In this document: positions 7,684 through 16,271 of the stretch, piece after piece
Numbering within the stretch: the stretch's first letter is position 1
Layout of the letters: each line of letters opens with the position of its first letter
Assembly (NCBI RefSeq): GCF_001434295.1
Contig: NZ_AZFA01000004.1
Coordinates: 1-64,000 of the forward strand
Length of the DNA: 64,000 bases
Source: Companilactobacillus versmoldensis DSM 14857 = KCTC 3814
GTDB lineage: Bacteria; Bacillota; Bacilli; Lactobacillales; Lactobacillaceae
Direction of reading: 5' to 3'
Translations under genes and position numbers: made by a program
The notes under the pieces: model-generated
The model's database searches: none
Told to the model about the DNA's origin: nothing
Seen by the model: the letters and a program-made list of their open reading frames with translations, nothing else

Positions 7684-8976
7684 TCAAAGTTTTTCAATGT
7701 CTTCGACATCCAACTCAACTTGACCATGAGAAGTTTTAGCCCACGAGTTATTTTTCTTCAATAAATTCTTGAAAGAAATATAAGGAACAAATGAAAGTAA
7801 TATATTGTATGCCATACATTCAATTATAGTAATAATGTGAGAAAATTTAAAATTATCTTTTGTAATTTTAAGATATTTCTTAAGGACAATTAGCCAAACC
7901 ATAATTGATAATATAGCAATTGTTGACAATATAAAAATAGTACTGATTAAATGACCAGTCAGCGCATTATGTAATTGTACTAGTAGAGTAACTATATTTG
8001 CAATATTTAAAAGCATACTACAAAACGGCAAAATCAATAAGAGCACAAGATCAAATTTAACTGCTGGTGTTATCAATCGATTGATCATTATTTCTTTACC
8101 ATATTTAAACAAACATTGCATCGAACCTTGACACCATCTTACTCTTTGAACAATAAGAGGTTTAAGTGATGGTACAGCTTCTTGATATACTGTAGCGGAT
8201 GGTAAAAAAAGTGCTCGATGATTTTTAAAAAGGCCTCGAAGAGTAAATTCTAAATCCTCCAAAAGTGACTTTCCCCATTTAACATCTTCAGCCATTTTTA
8301 GAGTTACAAATTGCCCGTTACCGCTAGCAATTGCTTGACCAATAATATTTCTACACTCTTGCATAAATGCATTGTTGCCCATGAATTCTAAGTCCTGCAT
8401 TTTTGAAAGCCAATTTTGTTTCTTATTGAACATACCAACGGAACACTGAACCATGCTAATATTATTTTTTTCAAATGTTCCGATAATATCATTAATATCA
8501 TTGTGACTAATGAAACCATCAGCATCAATAATACCAATAATAATTTGTTTCTCAGATAAAGTATGCGGTAATTTTGAAATATAGTTTATTCCAAAATTTA
8601 GTACGTCACCTTTACCAGTTTGAGCATTTGGTTTTTTACGATTTAAAATATGAATTTTAGTTCGTTGATAAATTTTCAGTGTGTTCGCATACTTGTTCAA
8701 CTCTTTTAAAGTTTGATCATCAGAGTCATCATCGATTAAAACAATATTGGGAATAATAGTTTCATCAACTTTGTCCAATTCATCATTTAACTTTGATATA
8801 TACCTTGAAACTGTTTTTTCTTCGTTTAATAATGGCATCATTATAAATAGCTCATATATTAAATTCCCTTTTTTTATCGGCAAATTCTTTGTTTTTTTGA
8901 AACAAAAAAATAAAAACCACAAAATATACAATACAAATGCCACTAAAGATATTTTTAAACAGGCGTTAATAAACAT
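7684..8976 (-). CDS. membrane-bound processive GT2 glycosyltransferase
   Basis: This 430-residue enzyme has an N-terminal membrane segment (about 7-26), a GT-A catalytic domain (about 40-290) and several C-terminal membrane segments. Catalytic motifs are visible: DDDSDD (82-87), the DXD-type DADG (151-154), LLEDLEF with the likely general base ED (240-241) and QRVRWCQG (277-284), the QxxRW signature of processive cellulose/hyaluronan/poly-GlcNAc synthases. It should polymerise and export a polysaccharide, but the sugar cannot be read from the sequence. No PgaB-like or PilZ partner is next to it. The ribosome binding site is GGGGGGAAC. The gene is AT-rich even for this window, which suggests transfer. 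Confidence 0.8.
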   Translation of the reverse strand: MFINACLKISLVAFVLYILWFLFFCFKKTKNLPIKKGNLIYELFIMMPLLNEEKTVSRYISKLNDELDKVDETIIPNIVLIDDDSDDQTLKELNKYANTLKIYQRTKIHILNRKKPNAQTGKGDVLNFGINYISKLPHTLSEKQIIIGIIDADGFISHNDINDIIGTFEKNNISMVQCSVGMFNKKQNWLSKMQDLEFMGNNAFMQECRNIIGQAIASGNGQFVTLKMAEDVKWGKSLLEDLEFTLRGLFKNHRALFLPSATVYQEAVPSLKPLIVQRVRWCQGSMQCLFKYGKEIMINRLITPAVKFDLVLLLILPFCSMLLNIANIVTLLVQLHNALTGHLISTIFILSTIAILSIMVWLIVLKKYLKITKDNFKFSHIITIIECMAYNILLSFVPYISFKNLLKKNNSWAKTSHGQVELDVEDIEKL

Positions 8977-9009
8977 ATCTATAATAGTTCCCCCCTAAGA
9001 TTAGATATA

Positions 9010-9025
9010 TACCATGATTATGGTA
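9010..9025. promoter_or_regulatory. palindromic operator candidate at the glycosyltransferase start site
   Basis: TACCAT-GATT-ATGGTA is a perfect inverted repeat. A TATAAT on the minus strand at 9039-9034 puts the transcription start near 9027, so the palindrome covers about +2 to +17, a repressor-type position. Confidence 0.4.
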
Positions 9026-9309
9026 CGTTCAAGATTATACAGATATTTTGAAAATATACTATTCACGAAAGTGAAAACATGTATCAAATTTTCTGAAATC
9101 AATTCTGCTCCAAGGATTACGGGAAACATTATTTATTTTATTTTATTTTTAACAAAAAATATCATCAGTATTTTTTACATTAATCAATGCATACATATTT
9201 AATCTTATTATCTTGAGTAAACTTTACAAGCCAGTACAGATTTCTCTGTATTTACCAAAGGTTTTCCTCAAAGAAACTTCATTCTTTCGTTACTCACAAA
9301 AATAAACTA

Positions 9310-9420
9310 TTAAGATTTTAAATTAGAAACACTAGGATGAGGGTTCCCAACATCTTGACCAGTTAAATTTTCTATGTCAATGTCACACTTGGAAAAAATT
9401 CTAGAATTTTGGGTCAACAT
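9310..9420 (-). CDS. candidate 36-residue small ORF or gene remnant
   Basis: It starts MLTQNSRIFSKCDIDIEN and ends VSNLKS. The composition looks like real coding sequence (TGQDVGNPHPS), but the ribosome binding site is poor (AGG, 13 bases upstream). I do not recognise it. It may be the end of a decayed gene, since it lies in the spacer beside an orphan-looking region. Confidence 0.25.
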   Translation of the reverse strand: MLTQNSRIFSKCDIDIENLTGQDVGNPHPSVSNLKS

Positions 9421-9512
9421 AAAATAATTAAACCTATAAATCAAACTCTGCGAGCTTACGCCATTCTTAATCCAATGTTATTTTAAAATAATTATTACCT
9501 TAGTTATTACAC

Positions 9513-9578
9513 TAAAAGTCCCCGATAAGAATCCAATCAAAAAGTCTGTTTTTATTGGATATTTATCGGGGACTTTAA
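9513..9578 (-). terminator. terminator of the Ig-like membrane protein gene
   Basis: AAAGTCCCCGATAA (9515-9528) pairs perfectly with TTATCGGGGACTTT (9563-9576), with a partial inner stem. A-rich and T-rich flanks allow bidirectional use. Confidence 0.85.
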
Positions 9579-9648
9579 ATAATTTTTATTATTAAAATTT
9601 CAATATTGCTTCAAAGCACTGTCAGAAACTTATCTAAGCACATTAAAA

Positions 9649-10857
9649 TTATTTACTAGCATAAACTTTTACACCACCAAGAATTCCAGATCTAGCAACT
9701 TCGTTGCCATCTTTCGTTTGCATTTGCATGTATGGATCTTCATCCAAGTTTTCAGCAGTAGAGAACATTTTGATTCGTTTATAAATTGGTGTTGCATATG
9801 CTTTCAGAGCACTTTTACTCATATATGCTACATCATCGGACACAATAACCTCAGCGGTGTTTGTATCTTTATCATAGTTGAACATTACATCGGGATATTG
9901 ATTTTGCAAGTACGCGTTTATGTCAGCTTCAAATGATTGTACCTTTTCATCTTCCTTCGATGCTTTCGAACTTTTTTTATTCCCTTTGGTCTGTTTGTTA
10001 TTAACCGTAGATGTGCCGGAATTTGACGATTGATTGTCCTTTTCAGAACTATCTGTATCTTTGGCAGTAGTATTTTTTTTAGGCTTTACATAGTTTGGAT
10101 TCGTAATAGTAATATCGTCAGTATCACTATCCTCTAGACCCTTTTTATGTGCAAATATTGAATATTCAACTTTTTTCTTTTTATCTGATCCTTGGAGAGT
10201 GAATGACCACTTGCCATCATTTCCAGTTGAAATGGATTTGATTTTATTATAGTCAGCATCGTCTAGCTCGACCGTTCCATTTTTTATAGCATGACCAGTA
10301 ATTGTGGCTTGATCATTGTTGTCTTGTTTCTTTTTAATATCACCAAATTCATCTGCACCATCTATCGACAACTTTGCATAGGCTGAATCTGGAATGTCCC
10401 CAATCGACACGTGCATATCTTTGGATGAATTGGGACCATTTATCGCCTTTAATTTAAAATCGGTGTCAGATTCAAGACCAGAAAAATAAAACTTTCCTTG
10501 ATTATTTGAATAAGTCTGTTTTTTTACGTCATCAACACCATCAGACTCGTTTAATTTTACTAAGATATTGGGTGTAGTGACTCCTCTTAAAGTTCCAGTA
10601 GTGTGTGTCCCCTGAATTTTGACTGTATTATTTGGAATCATAATAGTTGGTACTGGATGAACTATACTATCAGCCATCACATAGACACCTGATAATGATA
10701 ATGGAACAAGGATGATTGCTGTACCGATTGAAATAAGCAACATTAATTTTGATTTTTCATTATTGTTTTTCCAGTTTTTCCATGATTTTCGTAAAAAAAG
10801 TATCACCCCAATAATTACTATCAACAAAAGTAACAAAATAAAAACATTAGTAAACAT
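9649..10857 (-). CDS. membrane-anchored protein with Ig-like repeats, function unknown
   Basis: I do not recognise a named family for this 402-residue protein. Two hydrophobic segments (about 3-22 and 39-60) flank a short basic stretch, so most of the chain is probably outside the cell. Two beta-rich Ig/carboxypeptidase-regulatory-like modules follow (about 78-150 and 160-255, the second with TITGHAIKNGTVELDD and GNDGKWSFTLQG). Then come a Lys/Ser/Thr/Asn-rich linker (about 255-305) and a compact C-terminal domain (about 308-402) ending GGVKVYASK. The G-rich ribosome binding site AGAGGGGGAG resembles that of the glycosyltransferase gene downstream. A terminator separates the two, so any link is by regulation, not by shared mRNA. 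Confidence 0.7.
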   Translation of the reverse strand: MFTNVFILLLLLIVIIGVILFLRKSWKNWKNNNEKSKLMLLISIGTAIILVPLSLSGVYVMADSIVHPVPTIMIPNNTVKIQGTHTTGTLRGVTTPNILVKLNESDGVDDVKKQTYSNNQGKFYFSGLESDTDFKLKAINGPNSSKDMHVSIGDIPDSAYAKLSIDGADEFGDIKKKQDNNDQATITGHAIKNGTVELDDADYNKIKSISTGNDGKWSFTLQGSDKKKKVEYSIFAHKKGLEDSDTDDITITNPNYVKPKKNTTAKDTDSSEKDNQSSNSGTSTVNNKQTKGNKKSSKASKEDEKVQSFEADINAYLQNQYPDVMFNYDKDTNTAEVIVSDDVAYMSKSALKAYATPIYKRIKMFSTAENLDEDPYMQMQTKDGNEVARSGILGGVKVYASK

Positions 10858-10881
10858 TATTACTCCCCCTCTAATTCTTCA

Positions 10882-10935
10882 TTGCATTCATAAAATGCAA
10901 TTCCTAATTCTACAGGTTGTTAATTATTTTGTTAA
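10882..10935 (-). promoter_or_regulatory. promoter and palindrome of the Ig-like membrane protein gene
   Basis: On the minus strand TTAACA (10935-10930), a 17-base spacer and TAGAAT (10912-10907) form a good promoter. TTGCATT-CATAA-AATGCAA (10882-10900) starts at the predicted transcription start and could be an operator. Confidence 0.5.
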
Positions 10936-11015
10936 ATAGCGTTTAAGTGAACTTATCAATAAAAGTAACAATCATTTACTATGAAACCGCATAACATAAT
11001 TCACATATCGTCTAA

Positions 11016-11048
11016 TAAAAAAAATGACCTATTAAAAAATAGGTCACT
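11016..11048 (-). terminator. terminator of the NlpC/P60 gene
   Basis: TGACCTATT pairs with AATAGGTCA, and on the minus strand a run of eight T follows. Confidence 0.85.
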
Positions 11049-11086
11049 ATAAAATAGTATTTATTCAAATCACCAAAAAACACAAA

Positions 11087-12244
11087 TCACTTAAAGATCC
11101 GTACACCAAATGATGGCTCAAAACTTGAGCTTATCGTATCGATTTTTACATTGGTACCTGGTCTCAAAGCATTTAAGTACTGATCGTTACCAAGGTAAAG
11201 AGCAACGTGGTAACTAGCTCCTTCGGGGCCCCAGAAAACTAGGTCTCCTGGTTGGAGGTCAGAAATAGCTACTTTTGTTCCGGCTGTTTCCTGTGGTACT
11301 GTCCAAGATCCAATATTTTGTCCAGTGGCGCTTCTGAAAATATATTGCATCAATCCTGAACAATCGTAACTGTCTGGTCCCTTGGCGTTCCAAACGTAAG
11401 GCTTACCTAATTGGTCTTTAGCCACATTTATCACGTCAGAGATCACTTGATCTTTTGACTTACCATTCAACTGAACAGTTGGACGGGTTGTTGAAATAGT
11501 AGAAACGGTTGAAGATGGTACCCAACCACCATTACTGATCTCATACCAAACTTCTCCACCTGCTTGAACAGTAGAGTCTACTTCGGCTATTGCACCAGTG
11601 TATAACCATTTGCTTGTAGCTGAACTGTAGTTGCTGTCTGAATAGACTGGACTATCGGCAGTAATTTTTAGAGCAGCAAAATTTGGATCCCAAACTTTGG
11701 CAGCCGATTCATCCAAACTAGTATTAGTGACCTTAGTATATTGTCCTGAGACCCATTGATCATTACCTATTTGATACCAGGCATCACCGTTACTATCGAT
11801 GACCTTTTGAAGAAATTTCCACTGAGTCCCATTAGTAAGTTTAGTTCCCGTTGCCGCCTTATTCGGACCGTATCCTTGATATAAATCAATCCCATTTGTG
11901 GGTGCATAACTGATCTCAAGTGTTCCAGAGTTTTTTACAACTGTATCACTTGATGAATTATTATCCGAAAATTGTACGTCATCTGTTTTAACATATTCGT
12001 CAGTAGAAACACGGTAGGCAGTTCCCACATTGTTAAGACTTGATTTGCCATCGGTGTACCAAGCAGTATTTGCTGCTAAAGAACGATTTTTTACTAAATC
12101 CCCTTTACTGTTATAAAGTCGTGCTTGTCTAAGAGTAGTAACAGTGCCTTCGTTCGAATCAGCCTTTACTTGATTAGTGTTAAAGGCAATCCCACCAATA
12201 AAACTGGCACTAATTAACAAACTTGTAATAATTTTTTTCTTCAT
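11087..12244 (-). CDS. secreted NlpC/P60 peptidoglycan hydrolase with N-terminal wall-binding repeats
   Basis: This 385-residue protein has a signal peptide ending near VKA-DS (residue 29). Three SLAP/SH3-like modules follow (about 35-95, 105-180, 190-255), each with tryptophan-rich ends such as WYQIGNDQWV and WYEISNGGWV. The C-terminal NlpC/P60 domain (about 262-385) has the catalytic Cys in DSYDCSGLMQY (about residue 296) and the His in SYHVALYLG. It should cleave stem-peptide bonds in peptidoglycan during growth or separation. It is monocistronic with its own terminator. Confidence 0.85.
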   Translation of the reverse strand: MKKKIITSLLISASFIGGIAFNTNQVKADSNEGTVTTLRQARLYNSKGDLVKNRSLAANTAWYTDGKSSLNNVGTAYRVSTDEYVKTDDVQFSDNNSSSDTVVKNSGTLEISYAPTNGIDLYQGYGPNKAATGTKLTNGTQWKFLQKVIDSNGDAWYQIGNDQWVSGQYTKVTNTSLDESAAKVWDPNFAALKITADSPVYSDSNYSSATSKWLYTGAIAEVDSTVQAGGEVWYEISNGGWVPSSTVSTISTTRPTVQLNGKSKDQVISDVINVAKDQLGKPYVWNAKGPDSYDCSGLMQYIFRSATGQNIGSWTVPQETAGTKVAISDLQPGDLVFWGPEGASYHVALYLGNDQYLNALRPGTNVKIDTISSSFEPSFGVRIFK

Positions 12245-12327
12245 ATTTTTCCTCTACATAATAAATATTACATATATTATATATTATTCAGACGTAAATG
12301 ATGATGAAAAGAATATGACATTTATAT

Positions 12328-12355
12328 GTCAAAAACGCCTTAGAAAAGGCGTCCT
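12328..12355 (-). terminator. distal hairpin of a tandem terminator pair
   Basis: On the minus strand ACGCCTT-TTCT-AAGGCGT is followed by TTTTT. It lies behind a second terminator at 12365-12402. Confidence 0.65.
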
Positions 12356-12364
12356 AATTTTGAG

Positions 12365-12402
12365 AAAAAGAAAAGGCCCCACATCTCCTGATGTGGGACC
12401 CC
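12365..12402 (-). terminator. proximal hairpin of a tandem terminator pair
   Basis: On the minus strand GGTCCCACATC-AGGA-GATGTGGGGCC is followed by TTTTCTTTTT. It may end the VanZ gene upstream or a short RNA starting near 12472. Confidence 0.75.
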
Positions 12403-12455
12403 GGACAACTGTATAACGGATCTTGGAATGTATACAACTGCCACTTTTTGAATAA

Positions 12456-12470
12456 CAGGTAGGCTACCTG
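12456..12470. promoter_or_regulatory. perfect palindrome in the spacer after the VanZ gene
   Basis: CAGGTAG-G-CTACCTG is a perfect 7+1+7 inverted repeat. A minus-strand TATGAT at 12484-12479 lies just upstream, so this could be an operator or the first hairpin of a small RNA that ends at 12365. Confidence 0.35.
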
Positions 12471-12524
12471 CAACAAGTATCATACAGATATTTGCTATAA
12501 ATTGCCAGTCTTATTTGATATTTA

Positions 12525-13049
12525 TTAATTTTTTAAGAGCCAGGAGTGCGCATATTTAACGTTGGACTTATTAAGTAAGTAGGAAAATACCACTACCATA
12601 GCTGCTCCGACCACTATTCCTGATGCATTAGCCAGAACATCATTGATATCGCTCGAACGATTGATCAAAAAGGCGTGTGATAAGTAATATTGACTAGTTT
12701 CAATCATGCCTCCAATGACTATACCAATTGCAGTTATCCTGAGTAATGACCAATGATTGAATGACCATTTGATCATCATTCCTAAAGGTATAGTTAAAAC
12801 AATATTTTCAATAAAGCCTAAATTAATATCAAGTCGCGTCAAATTCAACCGACCAACTCCTAATGGCATTATGTAGACTGCAGAACCATCAAATGAAATG
12901 GGCGTGAAAACGATAATTTCTAGCAAAGTCAGATAGACCAATCCTGTCAGATAAAAGCCTCTCTGTGCTAATCTAGTTTCTCTTTGATAGATGTTTAGAC
13001 CACCAAAGAATGTGAAAAATAAAATCAAAAATAAAGGTATCCAGCGCAT
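12525..13049 (-). CDS. VanZ-like integral membrane protein
   Basis: The 174-residue protein has about five hydrophobic segments and the VanZ-family signature, INRSSDINDVLANASGIVVG, near residues 128-147. VanZ itself gives low-level teicoplanin resistance, but most lactobacillal homologues have no known role. The ATG follows AAGAAGTGAT. A second, more distant VanZ-family gene occurs at 56909-57457. Confidence 0.8.
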   Translation of the reverse strand: MRWIPLFLILFFTFFGGLNIYQRETRLAQRGFYLTGLVYLTLLEIIVFTPISFDGSAVYIMPLGVGRLNLTRLDINLGFIENIVLTIPLGMMIKWSFNHWSLLRITAIGIVIGGMIETSQYYLSHAFLINRSSDINDVLANASGIVVGAAMVVVFSYLLNKSNVKYAHSWLLKN

Positions 13050-13251
13050 AAAATCACTTCTTTCTTAAATAACATTTTTCTATTGGATTGATTCGTTACT
13101 TAAAGAATACTGGAGCTTTATTCAACAAACCTTAAAAAATATTGACGTTTTTATGAACAATTATTATCAAGATGAATATTTTAGTTAGAATGTGTAAACT
13201 TGATAGTAATGGATGCTAATAAGTATTTCTAATAATCGCTGGAGGTTGCTA

Positions 13252-13902
13252 ATGATATCTGAAGAGAAGATCCGTGAATTCAAAAAGCTTCGACAATCAG
13301 GAGAAATATATAATTGTTCTGATGAGGACTTTATTGAATATCAACACCATTTGGTTCAAAAAATCTATGAATACAATCACACTCCTGAAACTGATTTGGG
13401 ACTGAAAAAAGGAGAACAAATTCTTAAAGATACTGTTGGTATCTATGGGGAAAACCTGACGATCACCCCACCAGTCGACGCCAATTGTGGCTTAGATAGT
13501 GTGTCTTTTGGAAAAAATGTTTATGTCAATTACAACTGCAGTTTTGTTGATGACGGCAATATCTCTTTCGGTGACTACTCCATGATTGGACCAAATGTCA
13601 CTTTTGCGACCGCAGCTCACCCTATTTCACCAAAATTAAGGCAAAATCAGCTCCAATACAATAAATCCATCAATATCGGTAAAAATGTCTGGATTGGTGC
13701 GGGTGCAATCATCTTGCCGGGGGTTACCATTGGTGATAATTCCATCATTGGTGCTGGCAGTATCGTCAATAAAGATGTTCAGTCAAATATCATCGTAGCT
13801 GGTAACCCGGCTAAAAAGATCCGTTCAATTACTGAAAAAGACGATCAAATCTACGACCATGACAAAATCATTTCTCAAGATATTCGAGAAAAATATTTAT
13901 AA
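13252..13902 (+). CDS. sugar O-acetyltransferase of the maltose/galactoside acetyltransferase family
   Basis: This 216-residue protein is a left-handed beta-helix enzyme. An N-terminal helical Mac region (about 1-60) is followed by hexapeptide repeats (about 70-185: ISFGDYSMIGPNVTF, KNVWIGAGAIILPGVTIGDNSIIGAGSIV), and the motif AAHPI contains the likely catalytic His. It transfers acetyl from acetyl-CoA to a sugar hydroxyl. The start was placed at 13252 because GGAGG lies seven bases before it; an upstream in-frame ATG at 13213 has no ribosome binding site. The C-terminal tail is slightly longer than usual. Confidence 0.85.
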   Translation: MISEEKIREFKKLRQSGEIYNCSDEDFIEYQHHLVQKIYEYNHTPETDLGLKKGEQILKDTVGIYGENLTITPPVDANCGLDSVSFGKNVYVNYNCSFVDDGNISFGDYSMIGPNVTFATAAHPISPKLRQNQLQYNKSINIGKNVWIGAGAIILPGVTIGDNSIIGAGSIVNKDVQSNIIVAGNPAKKIRSITEKDDQIYDHDKIISQDIREKYL

Positions 13903-13920
13903 AAAAATTCTGCAACACAA

Positions 13921-13952
13921 AAATGACATCGAAGATTTCGATGTCATTTTTT
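13921..13952 (+). terminator. bidirectional terminator between acetyltransferase and CsbD genes
   Basis: AAATGACATCGAA pairs with TTCGATGTCATTT, followed by T-run. The two flanking genes converge here. Confidence 0.85.
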
Positions 13953-13985
13953 GATGGTTAATATATTTACAAAAAATAAGTAATG

Positions 13986-14180
13986 CTATTCTTTGTCTGA
14001 GTCTAACTTATCATTGATTTTCTTTGAGGCTTTCTCGACTGTTTCATCGACTTTATCTTTGGCCTTGCCTAGTGAGTCTTGAACCTTACCTTTTAATTCT
14101 TTGGTATCGTCTCCACTAGCTTTGCCGACTGCTTGATTCGTCTTACCTTTGATTTGATCTTTTTTACTATCAACGCTCAT
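13986..14180 (-). CDS. CsbD-family general stress protein
   Basis: This 64-residue, highly charged protein has the CsbD pattern KDQIKGKTNQAVGKASGD followed by ELKGKVQDSLGKAKDKV. CsbD proteins are small soluble helical proteins induced under stress; their molecular role is unknown. The start at 14180 follows AGGAGAGGAG; the longer frame starting at 14240 lacks a ribosome binding site. Lysine and aspartate dominate, as usual in the family. Confidence 0.88.
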   Translation of the reverse strand: MSVDSKKDQIKGKTNQAVGKASGDDTKELKGKVQDSLGKAKDKVDETVEKASKKINDKLDSDKE

Positions 14181-14356
14181 AAATAAAACTCCTCTCCTAT
14201 GATTTATGTAAACGATAACACCTTTCGAGACTGGTGGCAAAACATTTAACTTATAATTTTACCATCAAAAAAATGATATCAAATTGTGGACAAGTGCTCT
14301 ATAATTATAAACAGTTTAAATGTATATAATTTAAACTGAGAGGTGAATCATATTTT

Positions 14357-15733
14357 ATGAATGAAAAAAGCGATGAGTCTTTAGAGCCCAAACTTCAAAG
14401 GAACCTAAAGCCTCGTCAGGTTCAAATGATCGCAATTGGTGGTGCCATCGGTACTGGATTATTCTTAGGTGCTGGTAAATCCATCAATTTTGCCGGTCCA
14501 GCTATTATTTTAGCTTATCTGGTCACCGGGATAATGTGTTTCTGGATCATGCGGGCACTGGGAGAACTTTTAATGTCCAAACTAGAATATCACTCATTTG
14601 TGGAAGCCATTTACGATTATCTCGGCAAAAGAACTGCCTTTGTGATTGGCTGGGCTTATTGGGCCAGTTGGATTGCAATCGCCATGGCAGAATTGACTGC
14701 TATTGGTGTTTATATTAAATGGTGGCTACCAAGTTTGCCTCAATGGGTCCCAGGAATCATAACCTTGATTATCCTATTGTGTGTCAATTTGATCACGGTC
14801 AAAGCTTTCGGTGAAGTAGAGTTTTGGTTTGCGATGATCAAAGTTGTAGCTATTTTAGCTTTAATCGCTGTCGGTATTTTCTTAATGATCGTTCAATTCA
14901 AGACTAGTGCTGGTGTTTCTTCGCCAGTCAATTTAGTCAGTCATGGTGGATTCTTCGCTCGTGGTTGGAAAGGATTCTTACTGTCATTACCAATGGTCGT
15001 CTTTGCCTTCGTTGGTATCGAAATGATTGGTATGACTGCAGCAGAAACAGAAAATCCTGGAACTGTTCTTCCTAAAGCCATCAATAGTTTACCAATCAGA
15101 ATTTTACTATTCTATATTGGTTCCCTAGCTGTCATTATGAGTATTTTCCCATGGAACCAATTAAATGCCAATTCAAGTCCGTTTGTTCTAGTATTTAATG
15201 AAATTGGTATCAACGGTGCTTCTGATATTATCAACTTCGTGGTCATCACTGCAGCAGCATCTTCATGTAATAGTGCCCTCTTTACGACCGGAAGAATGCT
15301 TTCAGAACTCACGGGAGCATCAAAAAGTCCTCGTGTCAAACGAGTCAGCAAGTTATCAAAACACCATGTTCCATCAGTGGCAATTATTCTATCAGCTATC
15401 TTGATTGCCTTTTCTGCAATCATCAATGCAGTTATGCCAAGCGACGTCTTTTCATTGATCTCTGGTGTCGCAACAACCAGTTTCCTATTCATTTGGGGAG
15501 CTATCATCTTAGCTCACTTGAAATTGAGAAAAATACATCCCGATAATCCAAAATTCCGGATGCCACTTTCGCCAATTTCCGATTACATCGTACTGATTTT
15601 CTTTGCCATCGTTGCAGTAATGATGCTCTTTGAAACAAGTACCTTGATTTCACTGATTTTCGACGTCATCTGGCTCGGATTATTGATTTTCTTAAGTCGT
15701 CGTCATAGTTCAGATGAACATATTGCACTATAA
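14357..15733 (+). CDS. CycA-like amino acid permease (D-serine/D-alanine/glycine type)
   Basis: This 458-residue APC-superfamily transporter has about twelve membrane segments. The opening RNLKPRQVQMIAIGGAIGTG and the later NFAGPAIILAYLVTGIMCF, LEYHSFVEAIYDYLG and AFVGIEMIGMTAAETENP match the CycA branch closely, so uptake of D-alanine, D-serine or glycine by proton symport is the most likely role. Related proline or GABA permeases cannot be excluded. The ATG follows GAGAGGTGAAT. It is monocistronic, with a terminator right after the stop. Confidence 0.8.
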   Translation: MNEKSDESLEPKLQRNLKPRQVQMIAIGGAIGTGLFLGAGKSINFAGPAIILAYLVTGIMCFWIMRALGELLMSKLEYHSFVEAIYDYLGKRTAFVIGWAYWASWIAIAMAELTAIGVYIKWWLPSLPQWVPGIITLIILLCVNLITVKAFGEVEFWFAMIKVVAILALIAVGIFLMIVQFKTSAGVSSPVNLVSHGGFFARGWKGFLLSLPMVVFAFVGIEMIGMTAAETENPGTVLPKAINSLPIRILLFYIGSLAVIMSIFPWNQLNANSSPFVLVFNEIGINGASDIINFVVITAAASSCNSALFTTGRMLSELTGASKSPRVKRVSKLSKHHVPSVAIILSAILIAFSAIINAVMPSDVFSLISGVATTSFLFIWGAIILAHLKLRKIHPDNPKFRMPLSPISDYIVLIFFAIVAVMMLFETSTLISLIFDVIWLGLLIFLSRRHSSDEHIAL

Positions 15734-15735
15734 AT

Positions 15736-15768
15736 AAAATCAATCCATTTTTTTGGATTGATTTTTTT
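15736..15768 (+). terminator. terminator after the CycA-like permease gene
   Basis: AATCAATCCA pairs with TGGATTGATT, followed by seven T. Confidence 0.85.
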
Positions 15769-15822
15769 ATGATATTTAAAAAATGTTTATCTTCACACCA
15801 TTCTTTATTTGGAGGAAATATC

Positions 15823-16269
15823 ATGATTCACTATCAACTTAAATCATTCAATCAACTCACTACAGAACAATTATGGTCCATTTATCAATTAAGGGTAGCC
15901 ATCTTCGTAGTCGAACAGAAATGTTACTATCAGGAAGTTGATCAGGACGATAAAATTGCTCAACATTTATTAGGCTACGATGACAACAGAAACTTAGTCA
16001 GTTATGCCCGCTTGATCCCTGAAAACGACCAAGTCAGGATCGGACGCGTTGCTGTTGCCAAAGAAAATCGTGGCCACGGTAGTGGTCGTAAACTATTCTC
16101 ACAGGCATTAATCTCAGTGAAAAGTAGTTTCCCACAAGCTGACCAAATCAATATTCAAGCTCAAGCATATCTCAAGGATTTTTACAGTAGTTTTGGTTTT
16201 CAAGCTACAAGTGACGTTTATCTGGAAACAGGCATCCCTCATCTGGATATGGTCAAATTAACTGATTAG
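15823..16269 (+). CDS. ElaA-type GNAT N-acetyltransferase
   Basis: This 148-residue protein matches the ElaA group of GNAT acetyltransferases: LWSIYQLRVAIFVVEQKCYYQEVDQDD at the N-terminus, then RIGRVAVAKENRGHGSGRKLF, the acetyl-CoA-binding loop. The substrate is unknown. The start at 15823 follows GGAGGAAATATC; an upstream in-frame ATG at 15769 lies inside the preceding terminator. The decayed insertion sequence begins within about 35 bases of the stop codon. Confidence 0.82.
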   Translation: MIHYQLKSFNQLTTEQLWSIYQLRVAIFVVEQKCYYQEVDQDDKIAQHLLGYDDNRNLVSYARLIPENDQVRIGRVAVAKENRGHGSGRKLFSQALISVKSSFPQADQINIQAQAYLKDFYSSFGFQATSDVYLETGIPHLDMVKLTD

Positions 16270-16271
16270 AT

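Larger units (their letters stand above)
8977..9648. other. intergenic region with promoter, palindrome, small ORF and terminator
   Basis: About 670 bases between two minus-strand genes. From left to right it holds the palindrome TACCATGATTATGGTA (9010-9025), the glycosyltransferase -10 TATAAT (9039-9034 on the minus strand), a 36-codon ORF (9310-9420) and a strong terminator (9513-9578). I see nothing else. Confidence 0.5.
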
